Below are positions 8,858 through 17,966 of a DNA stretch of 64,000 nt, one piece after another. Under the pieces are notes generated by a model. The model was not told where the DNA came from. It searched no databases and saw only the letters and a program-made list of their open reading frames with translations. Numbering within the stretch: the stretch's first letter is position 1; every line of letters starts with the position of its first letter. Position numbers and translations under genes: made by a program. The DNA is from a virus, in IMG/VR virus record IMGVR_UViG_3300025280_000024, positions 38,046 through 102,045 of that record; one strand, 5' to 3'.

Positions 8858-11848
8858 TTATGAGGCATTTAAATTATATCTCTCATTAACTAGATCAACA
8901 ACCGTTCTTCCCAATTGTCTTCTGTCTAATTCTAGTACTACGGTTGTGCCACCGCCGCCGGCTGCAGCGCCGGCAGTTGGGGCGGTGGCGCCCTTTAAGA
9001 CTCTTATCAAATTATCAATAGCTTTGTCCCACATTAACACACTAGCAAAACCTATTTTAATAGAAGCAACTTCTTTGATTACATCTGTCATTTTCTTTGC
9101 TGATTCTACTGCGGCTGGTGTGGCAATCGTTGCGACCTCTGCCATTTTTTCCATTGTGTGAGCCAGGGCAAGACTTTTAAATACAGGCACATCGTCTATT
9201 GAGCCGGCAATTTCTTCTATTCCTTCTCCGACCATCCACAAATTAACGCCCACGTTTTTATCCATATCTTTCATTTGACTTGTGAATCTTTCAAATGCAG
9301 CAATTTTTTCCAAAGACATATCTTTGAAAGCCGCACCAATAGCATAGAGGCCGGCAGCGAACACAGCCAAACCAACGCTGACAAAAGGCAGCATCATAAT
9401 AAAACCAATAGCTGCGAAAGCCAAAGCCAAGGCCACCAACGCTATAGCTAATGCAAACAATTGTGCCGGTTCAACTGATACCAAGCTATCAAGCATCGCT
9501 GCAATGCCCTGGGCGGCTATCCAAACTCCAAGACCCATCAGAGCTACGGCGGCACCAACCATAAGAGCGGCAAGACCAAATATTAACATTGGTGGGCCGG
9601 CCCCACTAGATGCAGCTGCAAGAGCCCACATACCAGCTGCAAGAATAAAAATACCAATATAGAGGGGCGGCGAATGCATGGATGCCATGATTGCTGCGCC
9701 TATGGCCAACAATATCGAAACTATTAATATGGCTTTACCCAGTGCCATCTTTTGGGCCATGGCATATAAGAGCCAAGCAGCGGCTAGGGTAGCAATTATT
9801 GCGGCGAGTTCTGGGCCCAATTTTTTAAACACCATAAAAACAGCAATTAGAACACCAGCAACTAATAAAGTTCTAGCCATGACTATCTGCAAGCGCGCGT
9901 GAGCGAATGTTAATTTAGTTGTTGACAACACCAGCTGAATATTTTGTAGGTTCCAGATCGCCAACGCAAAAGCCTGCAGCTTACTTAAAAATAAAGATAT
10001 TTTTGCTATCTTGGTGAAAGCATAGAAGACACCAATTAAACCAAACATAGTCGGTATAAGCATATTGCCTAAAACACCATTAACTTTTAAAAGACCCTTC
10101 ATTATTAAATTAAACCCATCGACAATCGGGCCAATCACAATTGCCAGTGATTCGAACATGATCTTCAAAGATTCTTGTGCTGAAGCATTGAGCAGAGCCC
10201 TTTCTTCCATATCTTCTTGACTCATTGCGCTGGCTTCAGCAGCGGCTTGTTGTTGATCATAAGCAGACAAACTTTGGCTAAACAATTGATTTGCTGCTGT
10301 CATATCTGTAATGCCGGCAGCACTGGCCACAGCTTGACGCTCAAACCTTCCCATAGCTTCCCAACTTCTACCAGAAAGTTCTATGGATTGGATCAACATT
10401 CGAATTCTTTCATCATCAGAAGCATTCAGAAGATCCACAGAGTTTAACAAATCCCCACCCAATATGGCATTTAAGCGACCAGCAGCTTCAGCAGCACCTT
10501 GGAATGTATCAAACTGACCAGTAATACCAAGCAGTTGACTAATTTCTAAACCAGTTACTTTGGCGGCCGCGGCGAGACCCTTGAAAACATCAATTGCTTG
10601 ATTGCCAAACTTGGCCAGTTGTGGCATTGCTTCATTAAACCCAGCCACCAACTCTTCGATCGGTCGACCCAAAGCTGCAGCCGTGGCAACTAGTTCTCTT
10701 TGTGCTGTCATGGCGCCGGCGGTGGTCATATTCAATGATTTTGTTGCAAGGTTCATGAACGTGGCCGTTGTTTGCGAAGCAACTCCCAAGCGACCCATGG
10801 AAGCTGAAAATCCGGCCAGTTCTGTTTGTGCTTCTTCACTCATGCCGGCAAAGTCGCGCATGCCGACATACAATTCTTGTGTTGCTTCCACAGCTTCAGC
10901 AAAAGAAACTCCCAACCCTGCTGTGTTGGTGCGAACATCTAACATGACATCATCCATCGTGCCCATGGCGCCGGTTGTTCGATTAAAAGAAGCAAAAGCA
11001 GAATCTGCAGCGAGAACCATGGCTATTGTTGATTCTTTAACTTTTAATAATGTCCCCTGAAACACATTGGCAGGATGAAACGATTTAGCAAATTGAGAAG
11101 CAATATCTCCCAAATAATTTGTAAAGCTGCCGGCTTCTTTAATGTTTTGCTGCATCTGACCGATCCAGCCCTCACTGAATTCACTGGCAAGACCGGTTAA
11201 TTTCGTTATTTTGGATGCTGTCTGTTCTTGAACCCTGTTAAACGCACGCTGGCGCTTAACTTTTTTTGCGTGAAGTTTTTCTGCGTCTCTTGCATACCCG
11301 TCGGCGCCCATGGCGACTATCTGGGCCTGGTTGTCAACGTTTTTAAGTGCATCAATTTCGGCCTCTAATTCAGCGCTGGGACCGGCGCCGTCAGGTGCTG
11401 ATAATTTTTTTTGTAATTTTTCTAATTTCTCCAGCGCTGCTTCTTTTTCTTTAGCTATAGCTAATGCTTCATCGGCAATTTTTCTCGCGGCAGAAGCTAG
11501 TGCTTCCTGTTCAACGACTTCATTAGCAATCGCCCTTGCTCTATCATCTAGGTTGGCAAGTAGTTTTTCGCCGGCAAGAGCGCGTCGATGTTCTTCATCA
11601 GCAATCGCTTTGGTTTTAATTGCTGTCGCCGCTACAAGATCCCCTATATCCTTTTGAAGACGTACTTCTTTTTCTTTTAGATCGTTTAAACGTTCCAGGG
11701 CCTTTTCTTGGGTGCGCGCAGCCGCAGCAGCGCGGGCGTCGGCGGCGGCGGCCTTCTCGGCGGGGGTCAGGGTCTTCGGCGCGCTTGCAAACGCAGGTAT
11801 ACCCAGAAGTGTCGCGAGAATTATAATTATAAGGACGGCTGCTAGCAT
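8858..11848 (-). CDS. tail tape measure protein
   Basis: 996 aa, a long helical protein in the position expected after the tail chaperones. The first ~20 residues (LAAVLIIIILATLLGIPAF) are hydrophobic and end in a signal-peptidase-like AxA. Residues 25-210 are Ala/Lys/Glu coiled coil. A tape-measure-like body follows (about 230-560). Residues about 580-840 contain many hydrophobic, probably membrane-spanning helices. The C-terminus is polar with a GGGG linker. Tape measures set tail length and can enter the host envelope during DNA injection, which fits the hydrophobic segments. The role is equivalent to T4 gp29 but the protein is much longer. The N-terminal hydrophobic stretch is odd for a cytoplasmic assembly scaffold. 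Confidence 0.8.
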   Translation of the reverse strand: MLAAVLIIIILATLLGIPAFASAPKTLTPAEKAAAADARAAAAARTQEKALERLNDLKEKEVRLQKDIGDLVAATAIKTKAIADEEHRRALAGEKLLANLDDRARAIANEVVEQEALASAARKIADEALAIAKEKEAALEKLEKLQKKLSAPDGAGPSAELEAEIDALKNVDNQAQIVAMGADGYARDAEKLHAKKVKRQRAFNRVQEQTASKITKLTGLASEFSEGWIGQMQQNIKEAGSFTNYLGDIASQFAKSFHPANVFQGTLLKVKESTIAMVLAADSAFASFNRTTGAMGTMDDVMLDVRTNTAGLGVSFAEAVEATQELYVGMRDFAGMSEEAQTELAGFSASMGRLGVASQTTATFMNLATKSLNMTTAGAMTAQRELVATAAALGRPIEELVAGFNEAMPQLAKFGNQAIDVFKGLAAAAKVTGLEISQLLGITGQFDTFQGAAEAAGRLNAILGGDLLNSVDLLNASDDERIRMLIQSIELSGRSWEAMGRFERQAVASAAGITDMTAANQLFSQSLSAYDQQQAAAEASAMSQEDMEERALLNASAQESLKIMFESLAIVIGPIVDGFNLIMKGLLKVNGVLGNMLIPTMFGLIGVFYAFTKIAKISLFLSKLQAFALAIWNLQNIQLVLSTTKLTFAHARLQIVMARTLLVAGVLIAVFMVFKKLGPELAAIIATLAAAWLLYAMAQKMALGKAILIVSILLAIGAAIMASMHSPPLYIGIFILAAGMWALAAASSGAGPPMLIFGLAALMVGAAVALMGLGVWIAAQGIAAMLDSLVSVEPAQLFALAIALVALALAFAAIGFIMMLPFVSVGLAVFAAGLYAIGAAFKDMSLEKIAAFERFTSQMKDMDKNVGVNLWMVGEGIEEIAGSIDDVPVFKSLALAHTMEKMAEVATIATPAAVESAKKMTDVIKEVASIKIGFASVLMWDKAIDNLIRVLKGATAPTAGAAAGGGGTTVVLELDRRQLGRTVVDLVNERYNLNAS

Positions 11849-11860
11849 TCTTTAGATTCC

Positions 11861-12196
11861 TTATTTAAAAGGCCATTTGATTCCTGTATCTCTTTCAAAC
11901 TGAGAAGTCGCTTTTGTCAATTCAGACTTGGAACGAAAAGTTCTGGGGTTGTCTAAACCATATTTCTCAAGAGCTGAGATATAGTTCCTTTCTCCTCCCA
12001 AAGCACGCGTAAAAGATCGAACATCAGACGAAGTGCCCTTTACTTGAACTGGAAATGAAACATTCCCAAACATTGCTTTGAGAATCCCTTTAATATTTTC
12101 TCCAAACATTCTCAACCAACTTTCATCAATGTTATTTTTCTGCGTTAAGTCAATAACGATTGGAGCTAACTTATCTTCTTGTATGGTGTTTTCCAC
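11861..12196 (-). CDS. small protein upstream of tape measure, unknown function
   Basis: I choose GTG at 12196, behind GGAGGG, giving 111 aa; the longer frame from 12247 would begin inside a terminator hairpin. The protein is mixed alpha/beta, with a GGERNYISALEKYGLDNPRTF segment, and no recognised motif. It lies between the terminator at 12246-12272 and the tape measure gene, so it is transcribed by readthrough or from a nearby weak promoter. A tail-assembly role is likely from position only. Confidence 0.6.
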   Translation of the reverse strand: MENTIQEDKLAPIVIDLTQKNNIDESWLRMFGENIKGILKAMFGNVSFPVQVKGTSSDVRSFTRALGGERNYISALEKYGLDNPRTFRSKSELTKATSQFERDTGIKWPFK

Positions 12197-12245
12197 AATC
12201 TTCCCTCCAGAACATACAGTTCTTTTATAATTAGTCGAATGACAC

Positions 12246-12272
12246 AAAAAAAGGCCGGGAATACTCCCAGCC
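12246..12272 (-). terminator. intrinsic terminator after the tail chaperone frame
   Basis: On the minus strand GGCTGGGA pairs with TCCCGGCC (one G-T pair) around a 4-base loop, followed by seven T residues. It falls just after the chaperone extension frame, so tube/chaperone transcripts can end here and tape measure expression is lowered. Confidence 0.75.
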
Positions 12273-12303
12273 TAATTTTGTGAATCAAGTGATTTACTAG
12301 TCT

Positions 12304-12528
12304 TTACTTTTTGTTTGCTTTTTTCATTTGTTCGTTTTCATCTTCGATCTGTTTTACCAATCGTTCAGTAAACCATGTTCTCAATCCAATCGGGAGATTG
12401 TATGCTTCTGTGAAACTCCAGCCGCCGTGATATTTTAAGAAGAAGAATTGTTCATAAACATTCTTCATATAGTCATTGCCTAGGCCAAAAAAACTCCGCT
12501 GAAAGCGGGACCTCCATTGCTGCTTCAT
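12304..12528 (-). CDS. tail/baseplate assembly chaperone extension frame (gp51-like), probably made by frameshift
   Basis: The open frame from ATG 12528 gives 74 aa, but no ribosome site precedes that ATG and its first ~12 codons overlap the gp26-like gene. The likely product is a frameshift fusion: ribosomes reading the gp26-like gene slip on seven T residues (12493-12487) near its end and continue in this frame (GLGNDYMKNVYEQFFF onward, about 61 residues). The segment FLKYHGGWSFTEAYNLPIGL and a following RTWF are the pattern of the downstream T part of tail chaperones. The frame ends at the terminator and lies upstream of the tape measure gene, as lambda gpG/gpGT does. Confidence 0.6.
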   Translation of the reverse strand: MKQQWRSRFQRSFFGLGNDYMKNVYEQFFFLKYHGGWSFTEAYNLPIGLRTWFTERLVKQIEDENEQMKKANKK

Positions 12529-13330
12529 AGTCGCAGCTGTTACAATAAAATTTCTGACTCATATCAACGTTTGGAACAACACTTTCGTAAACTGTTCTCA
12601 AATATCGAGAATCGCTTGCCGGCATATTGTTTACAAAGTCGTTAATCGCTTGTTTTTCTGTGTGTCCATTCAACGAAACAATAAAAATTCTAAACTGATC
12701 AGTCAAAGAAGAATCTGGTAAATTGTTTTTACGCTTCATTGATGTAGCGTCTGCAAGAAACTTTTCATCTTGGCCGTTTAACAATCGAACCTCAACGTGA
12801 ACTTTGGTTTTGGGAAGAGTGATAATAAAATTATTTCCTTCTTCCCTAATTCCCTCTTCGATGTCTTCAGCGTATTTAACTCCAAGCTCTTCGAGATTAA
12901 AACCATATTTAGAATTATTCATACAAGCAGGGCAAGTAACCTGAGTTTCATAATCCGCTCCATAAGCAGAAATACGCGCTGCAATAATGATTGCGTTTTT
13001 ATCTCCAATAAGAAGTGTGTCTACATTAACACTATTATCAACAATAATGTTCTGTAACATTCTGTTGATTGCTAGACCTTTCTTGAGAAGACTCCTAGAA
13101 GTAAGAATATCTTCTTCTTTTGCAGTCATGTGTCTAATTTCAATTGTTTCTTGGCCACACAAAGGGTGGCCCTTGTCGTAATATTTCCCTTTGGAGGGAA
13201 GCTCAACAAACTCTGTTGGTACTACATATGAAAAAATGGAAGTTGAAGTGTCCTGTTGGACTTGCGGGATAGGCGAAGAAACATCTGGGTTTGTTGCCCC
13301 CAAACGTTCTTCGTTATTTCGAATCGACAT
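12473..13330 (-). CDS. baseplate hub / tail assembly protein, gp26-like (T4_baseplate family)
   Basis: 285 aa. The segment VPTEFVELPSKGKYYDKGHPL is followed by IRHMTAKEEDIL, a pattern I recognise from the T4 gp26 baseplate family. Two Cys pairs, CPAC (about residue 141) and CNSC (about residue 266), probably form a zinc site. It follows the tail tube gene by 24 bases and precedes the chaperone extension frame and the tape measure gene, so it may act as the upstream part of a tail chaperone pair. The stop is 14 bases beyond a T7 run that allows frameshifting. T4 gp26 is shorter (about 208 aa). Confidence 0.7.
   Translation of the reverse strand: MSIRNNEERLGATNPDVSSPIPQVQQDTSTSIFSYVVPTEFVELPSKGKYYDKGHPLCGQETIEIRHMTAKEEDILTSRSLLKKGLAINRMLQNIIVDNSVNVDTLLIGDKNAIIIAARISAYGADYETQVTCPACMNNSKYGFNLEELGVKYAEDIEEGIREEGNNFIITLPKTKVHVEVRLLNGQDEKFLADATSMKRKNNLPDSSLTDQFRIFIVSLNGHTEKQAINDFVNNMPASDSRYLRTVYESVVPNVDMSQKFYCNSCDYEAAMEVPLSAEFFWPRQ
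12487..12493 (-). promoter_or_regulatory. candidate programmed frameshift site (T7 run)
   Basis: Zero-frame codons are GAG TTT TTT TGG CCT AGG CAA TGA. A +1 (or -2) slip on the T run gives GAG TTT TTT GGC CTA GGC AAT and enters the 12304 frame; a -1 slip meets TAG at once. Only this shift yields the conserved-looking extension. Confidence 0.55.
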
Positions 13331-13354
13331 TATTCCTCCGTGTCGTGTTGTGGT

Positions 13355-13951
13355 TTACCCTTCGGTTGAGAATACCGAACGTCCATCTGTAATGCGGCCT
13401 GGGCCCGTAGTGGTTTCGCCAACATAAGGCGTAGGATCGAAACCGCCGCGACCACCCTTAATTGGCATGGTAACGAAATCATATCTGATTTCTATAGATA
13501 TATCTAATAGATTATCGCTTTCATAATCAAGCTCACCAAAATCTGCTTTAGAGAGCCAAGCGTTCACAAATGTAAACTGATCTACTATATCTCCTTCAGC
13601 ACCAATTTGCGAAATTAAAACATTTCCCAAGGCTGCAGTGGCATTCTTCTTAGAAATAGTTTGCCTTGAATTAGCATCGGTAGGAATCATATATCCTGCA
13701 CCCTGTAAAATCCCCATCATGATAGCAGTAGCATCCGGATCAATAGGATCAACAAGAGTAATAGAACTCTTCTCATATTCTACCCTACCTGGATAATAGA
13801 AAGTGTGATTTAAATATTTATGAGTTGCTTCCGTAATATTATATCCGGGTTTCTTCACTTTTTTGATGAGCCATTGCGGAACACCACCCATGTTCATAAC
13901 CCATCGATATTGTCTCTTAGGAGATACTCCTGGTGACGACCAAAATGCCAT
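13355..13951 (-). CDS. tail tube protein, gp19-like
   Basis: 198 aa. It begins with a segment typical of T4-like tube proteins (RQYRWVMNMGG), continues with YNITEATHKYLNHTFYYPG, and has a beta-rich C-terminal half ending in ISIEIRYDFV. The position directly after the sheath gene matches the T4 order 18-19. Tube subunits stack as rings inside the contractile sheath and form the DNA channel. A strong GGAGG site precedes the ATG and an ACTAATTAGA motif lies 20-29 bases upstream of it. Length is close to T4 gp19 (163 aa) with a Gly-rich tail. Confidence 0.85.
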   Translation of the reverse strand: MAFWSSPGVSPKRQYRWVMNMGGVPQWLIKKVKKPGYNITEATHKYLNHTFYYPGRVEYEKSSITLVDPIDPDATAIMMGILQGAGYMIPTDANSRQTISKKNATAALGNVLISQIGAEGDIVDQFTFVNAWLSKADFGELDYESDNLLDISIEIRYDFVTMPIKGGRGGFDPTPYVGETTTGPGRITDGRSVFSTEG

Positions 13952-13970
13952 GTTTTCTTTTCCTCCGTAT

Positions 13971-13980
13971 TCTAATTAGT
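13971..13980 (-). promoter_or_regulatory. recurrent motif ACTAATTAGA upstream of tail tube gene
   Basis: One copy of the intergenic family ACTA[T/A]TTATA on the coding strand; candidate late-gene promoter element. The last A is inexact (AGA for ATA). Confidence 0.4.
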
Positions 13981-14009
13981 TATTACTTTAAAAAAAACTA
14001 TTAAACTTA

Positions 14010-16952
14010 TCAATCTTCAAACGATGCACCGGAATTTGTAATCGTGAAATCCAATGCGATAAACTCAATTGCTCTAGCTGGTTTCAAGAAAATTTTAGCA
14101 TACAAGATATTCCGATCAATCAGGTCTGGAGTTGTCGTTGTTTCATCCAACACAACCTTGAAGGCAGTTAAACCAAACCTAATTTTGATATCTCTCAAAA
14201 ATGGTTTAACCATACCCAAGAAACGATTCCAGGTAGCCTGAACGTTTTGGTCAAAAAGGACCCGGGTAGCCATTCTGGAAATTTCCTTCTTAACATGAAT
14301 CATCAATCGACGAACGTTGATTCTGTCAAGAGCAGACGGCGTTACCTGCAGTGTCTTCTGTCCAAAGATTACAATACCTTCTGCCGGAAATGTAGCAATA
14401 GGATTAATATTGACTGCATATAGCGTATCTCTATTATCTGCAGTCAATCTGTCAGCCACATTAACAACCGGAAGTCCCGCAGAACCTTCAGTTAAGCCAC
14501 CCCGATTAAAACCAGCCGGAGCAAACCACAATTCCGCTTTCTTCTCAGAACTCGCCATGGTTCCCAAGGCAACAACCGAGGGCGGCACCCAAACATAGTT
14601 GCCGGCCTGTGGATCACGTACCTGAACCCAAGGATAATAGCAACAACCATAACTTGTGTTGAGCGCTCTATTTTCGAGATTAGTAACTACATCGAGTACG
14701 GTTCCTTTTCTGTTTTCTGCAGTATTACTATTCTCTGTAAATGGTTTGTAATCACCTTTTAAATCAATAATAGCCATGGCATCGCCGCGATCTTCACAAA
14801 CGTTTATCATGTGTGATGTAAGACCTTCGTGGGTAATACCAGGTGCTAGCATTAAATTGTATTCTGCCACTTCCGGATCGGACACTGTATCGATAGCTCT
14901 TTTAATAGAGTTGTATGCATAGTTATTGTGTTCAACCGGTGTCAAACCACTCGATAAATCCAAAAACCTATTACTAAATGGCTCTTTCTCTCTAATGTCC
15001 AACCCATCAAATCCACCGTGTAAACTCATCGTAAATCTATCGACGCCGGTTTTTAACAATACGTCGAGTGAAGCAGATGTTGCACCAGTGGGAATACCAT
15101 CTCCTGTCGCAGTGCCTCTAAAAGAGGTTCCTAGGGCGCGAGAACCAGAAATGTAGTGCAAAACTCCACCGCCGGCGCTTGTAGGTAAACTAGCACTAAC
15201 ATTATCCAATGTAAACACATAAGAATCTTCAATTCCAGTTCCGCTTCTATCGCCACTACTAGGGGCGGCACCGCCTAAAATGCGAGTCATGTCGTAGTAA
15301 CTTGGATCAAAGGCCGAAGAGCCCGATCTGAAAGTTGCAATACCCCAATAACAATTCTTCAAACTTGGCGGGGTGCCCTCTGAAGAATCAACTCTTAACT
15401 GCGGAGCGGGAAACACATATTTATCAATAGTTCCAGATCCGGCACAAACTTCATAATTCGCGTGTAAGATTGAAGCCGATAAGGGAGCCGACGAGGCCGA
15501 AAGAACGAAGGTTGCATCGCTCGTTGGAGACACGTTTGTTTGCGTACTATAAACACTAACTTGCGCTTGACCAAATGTACCCGCAGCTGAACCGGTAGAT
15601 ACAACTGCAAATCTCTTAAATCTTGGCGCGCCAAAGAATCCAAACGGTACCCAGGATGAATTTCCTGCGCCATTATCTAGATCAACATTCATATCCATGC
15701 GAATGTATTTTGAAACACTAGGAAATTTACCATACCATCGGTGTCGACGATCGGTATCACTCCAAACAGAATATGTATCACCAATTCTTTTCGAAATATA
15801 ATCTGTAGAATTTGGATTCAAATTAACGTTTGAATATCTCTCAACTATTGCTGGAGCATTGTCACTATCATTAGCCATACGAATAACAACTGTAAACGTG
15901 CCATAGGGATTGTCTACAGAAGTTGATTTCTTGATATCCATAATTGAAATCTTAAGATTTTGCTGTTCCCATTCGCCATTCTCAAGAGCAATGAATCTAA
16001 AAAGTTTAGACATCGCCTCGGGATTATAGCTGGAAGTATCCTCTGTAGTTAAGTGTTGATGAATTACCCATCCAGTTCGAGAGGGATTCGCGCTGAATCT
16101 TTTGTTCGCAGCATTGACCGTTGATAATTGCAACGCTGCTATCCAAGCGTGCTGCGAAGAGGCGGCTGTACTAGTGACATACCTTTTTACGGCGCCCTCA
16201 TAACTTTCGCCAAGCCAATATGTTTCTGCTGTTCCCGCAGTAATATTGCTATTAGTCTTAGTCGGATTTGTATTCAAGACTTTTCTGATATAGAAAGGAG
16301 AAGTATCAGTAAAGTTAATACGATGATTTTTTGCACCAGAAGAATCTGAAACAACCAGGATAAACTCTTTATCTGCAACATTTTTAACATATGTTCCAGC
16401 TGCGGGAGTAGTGGCAGAACCACTTGCTCTCGTACCAGAAAGAGCAAAAGCGGTGCCCTGTACAGCATAAAGAATAGCCGCTAGAGTACCAGTTTGAGCG
16501 GACGTGCCGCTGTTGGCCATAAACAGGCCGTAAGCGCCACCGTTTGCAGCAACAGTCGCGGCTGCAGCAGTAGCTACACCGGTGTTCCAGCCGGCTTGTC
16601 CATAAAGGGTTGTAGATGTAGTCTTATTTGTATGTTCGTATCCCATAAGACGAACAATTGTTGCGGCATTATTGTTTTTCAACCACGCTTGTGCTGCATA
16701 TGCAGCATATGTTGGTGCAAGATAGTTACCATTTCTCCAAACATCAGTAGAATCTCCACCAGGAACGGGATTCCCAAAAACTTCAACAAATTCTGAAAAC
16801 GAATTAACCTTCACGGCTTGCATCGCTGGGCCGCGTTGTGTTCTACCTATAATAACCGGCCCAATATCTCCAGGAACTTTTGGTAATTGTGAATTGTCTA
16901 TCTCATCAATAAAAACTCCAGGTGAGACAAATTTAAACTTTCTTTCTGACAT
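14010..16952 (-). CDS. contractile tail sheath protein, gp18-like
   Basis: 980 aa. The N-terminus FVSPGVFIDEID is the standard start of T4-type sheath proteins, and the C-terminal domain has the sheath core pattern: INVRRLMIHVKKEI, then RVLFDQN, then a strand ending FIALDFTITNSG. It is longer than T4 gp18 (659 aa); the extra length lies in the middle (about residues 150-650), in Ser/Thr/Gly-rich beta segments that probably form surface domains. It contracts to drive the tube through the envelope. It is followed by the tube gene and preceded by the gp15-like gene. ATG 16952 has an AAGGAG site. Confidence 0.9.
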   Translation of the reverse strand: MSERKFKFVSPGVFIDEIDNSQLPKVPGDIGPVIIGRTQRGPAMQAVKVNSFSEFVEVFGNPVPGGDSTDVWRNGNYLAPTYAAYAAQAWLKNNNAATIVRLMGYEHTNKTTSTTLYGQAGWNTGVATAAAATVAANGGAYGLFMANSGTSAQTGTLAAILYAVQGTAFALSGTRASGSATTPAAGTYVKNVADKEFILVVSDSSGAKNHRINFTDTSPFYIRKVLNTNPTKTNSNITAGTAETYWLGESYEGAVKRYVTSTAASSQHAWIAALQLSTVNAANKRFSANPSRTGWVIHQHLTTEDTSSYNPEAMSKLFRFIALENGEWEQQNLKISIMDIKKSTSVDNPYGTFTVVIRMANDSDNAPAIVERYSNVNLNPNSTDYISKRIGDTYSVWSDTDRRHRWYGKFPSVSKYIRMDMNVDLDNGAGNSSWVPFGFFGAPRFKRFAVVSTGSAAGTFGQAQVSVYSTQTNVSPTSDATFVLSASSAPLSASILHANYEVCAGSGTIDKYVFPAPQLRVDSSEGTPPSLKNCYWGIATFRSGSSAFDPSYYDMTRILGGAAPSSGDRSGTGIEDSYVFTLDNVSASLPTSAGGGVLHYISGSRALGTSFRGTATGDGIPTGATSASLDVLLKTGVDRFTMSLHGGFDGLDIREKEPFSNRFLDLSSGLTPVEHNNYAYNSIKRAIDTVSDPEVAEYNLMLAPGITHEGLTSHMINVCEDRGDAMAIIDLKGDYKPFTENSNTAENRKGTVLDVVTNLENRALNTSYGCCYYPWVQVRDPQAGNYVWVPPSVVALGTMASSEKKAELWFAPAGFNRGGLTEGSAGLPVVNVADRLTADNRDTLYAVNINPIATFPAEGIVIFGQKTLQVTPSALDRINVRRLMIHVKKEISRMATRVLFDQNVQATWNRFLGMVKPFLRDIKIRFGLTAFKVVLDETTTTPDLIDRNILYAKIFLKPARAIEFIALDFTITNSGASFED

Positions 16953-16989
16953 TAGTTATTTCTCCTTGTAACAAAGAACTATTTTCTCT

Positions 16990-16999
16990 TATAAATAGT
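16990..16999 (-). promoter_or_regulatory. recurrent motif ACTATTTATA upstream of sheath gene
   Basis: Exact copy of the ACTATTTATA form, 38-47 bases before the sheath start, the only clear signal in the 72-base gap. Candidate late promoter element. Confidence 0.5.
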
Positions 17000-17024
17000 G
17001 TATTAAACACCCAAAGGGAAAAAA

Positions 17025-17966
17025 TCATTCTTTATAAAAACCTCGTTTATCGATATGTTCTGGGATATCTCCAAATACAACTCTTTCACGGGGAAATTTC
17101 ACTTCTACAGCGTTTTCTCTTATAACAATTTTTGGTTGTTCTGCGTTCTTGTCCTCGCCATTAATATATCCGAGAACTTTTACATCAATTTTTGATTCAT
17201 ATTTTCTATATTCAGTTTCCATAGAAGCAATGTTATTATCCAAGCCAACATCTCCTTGAATAAACGCTTCATACATATGATTTTCATTTTTCATAACAAA
17301 ATAATTTAATCCATCTGTTTTTGTCATAAAAGGTGTAACCAAATCATTCATTTGTTGCTGATATTCCGTTTTAATAATAATGCTATATGTAATATCCAAA
17401 TAAACTGGCAGGGGCATTGTTATCGTTTCATAAACAATCTTTTTATTCTCAATGAGACGCCCAAGAGAATCACGTTTTGGATAAGTTGATTGTTTGTTGC
17501 CGGCAACCCCTCCTCTTAACCTTCTGGAATCAGCATTGGCAAAATTTGAGGTTTTATCTTGTTTTATTCTTCTCGCAATTGTTATCGAGCCGCCTTTTTC
17601 GTCGTTGATCCTTTGTATGTTGCCCCAAACAGAGCCTTTTTTGGCCAGATCTTTCACCACACTGGTCCTATCTATTATAATACGTGGAAAAATAAGCGTA
17701 CCATCTTGATCTCTCAAGGTATTATCTTCTTTTGATTGAATAGCGCGTTCAGCTGTTGCCCAAATAATCGGAACCTTCTTCCAGCCTTTATTTGTTGTAG
17801 TGTGAATATCTAATTCTTCATTCAACCAATTATGTACAGCATAATCAATCGTCTCAAGTGTTGAAGGCATGAATGGTATTTCTCTTAGTTTAGCTACCAT
17901 CAAATAGTCCCTTACGTGCTCTAATACATTTTGCGGAAATTTCCATTTTGTGATCAACTTGGCCAA
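17025..17966 (-). CDS. tail sheath stabilizer / tail completion protein, gp15-like
   Basis: 313 aa. The order neck protein, this gene, sheath, tube matches T4 13-14-15-18-19. The segment PLPVYLDITYSIIIKTEYQQ, followed by a QMNDL continuation, is a pattern I associate with gp15-type proteins, which cap the tail end that joins the head. The N-terminal half is mixed, with a basic, poorly ordered region (about 120-150). Length is close to T4 gp15 (272 aa). It overlaps the gp14-like gene by 77 bases if the start at 17966 is used; a later start (for example Met-23) would shorten that overlap. Confidence 0.65.
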   Translation of the reverse strand: MAKLITKWKFPQNVLEHVRDYLMVAKLREIPFMPSTLETIDYAVHNWLNEELDIHTTTNKGWKKVPIIWATAERAIQSKEDNTLRDQDGTLIFPRIIIDRTSVVKDLAKKGSVWGNIQRINDEKGGSITIARRIKQDKTSNFANADSRRLRGGVAGNKQSTYPKRDSLGRLIENKKIVYETITMPLPVYLDITYSIIIKTEYQQQMNDLVTPFMTKTDGLNYFVMKNENHMYEAFIQGDVGLDNNIASMETEYRKYESKIDVKVLGYINGEDKNAEQPKIVIRENAVEVKFPRERVVFGDIPEHIDKRGFYKE

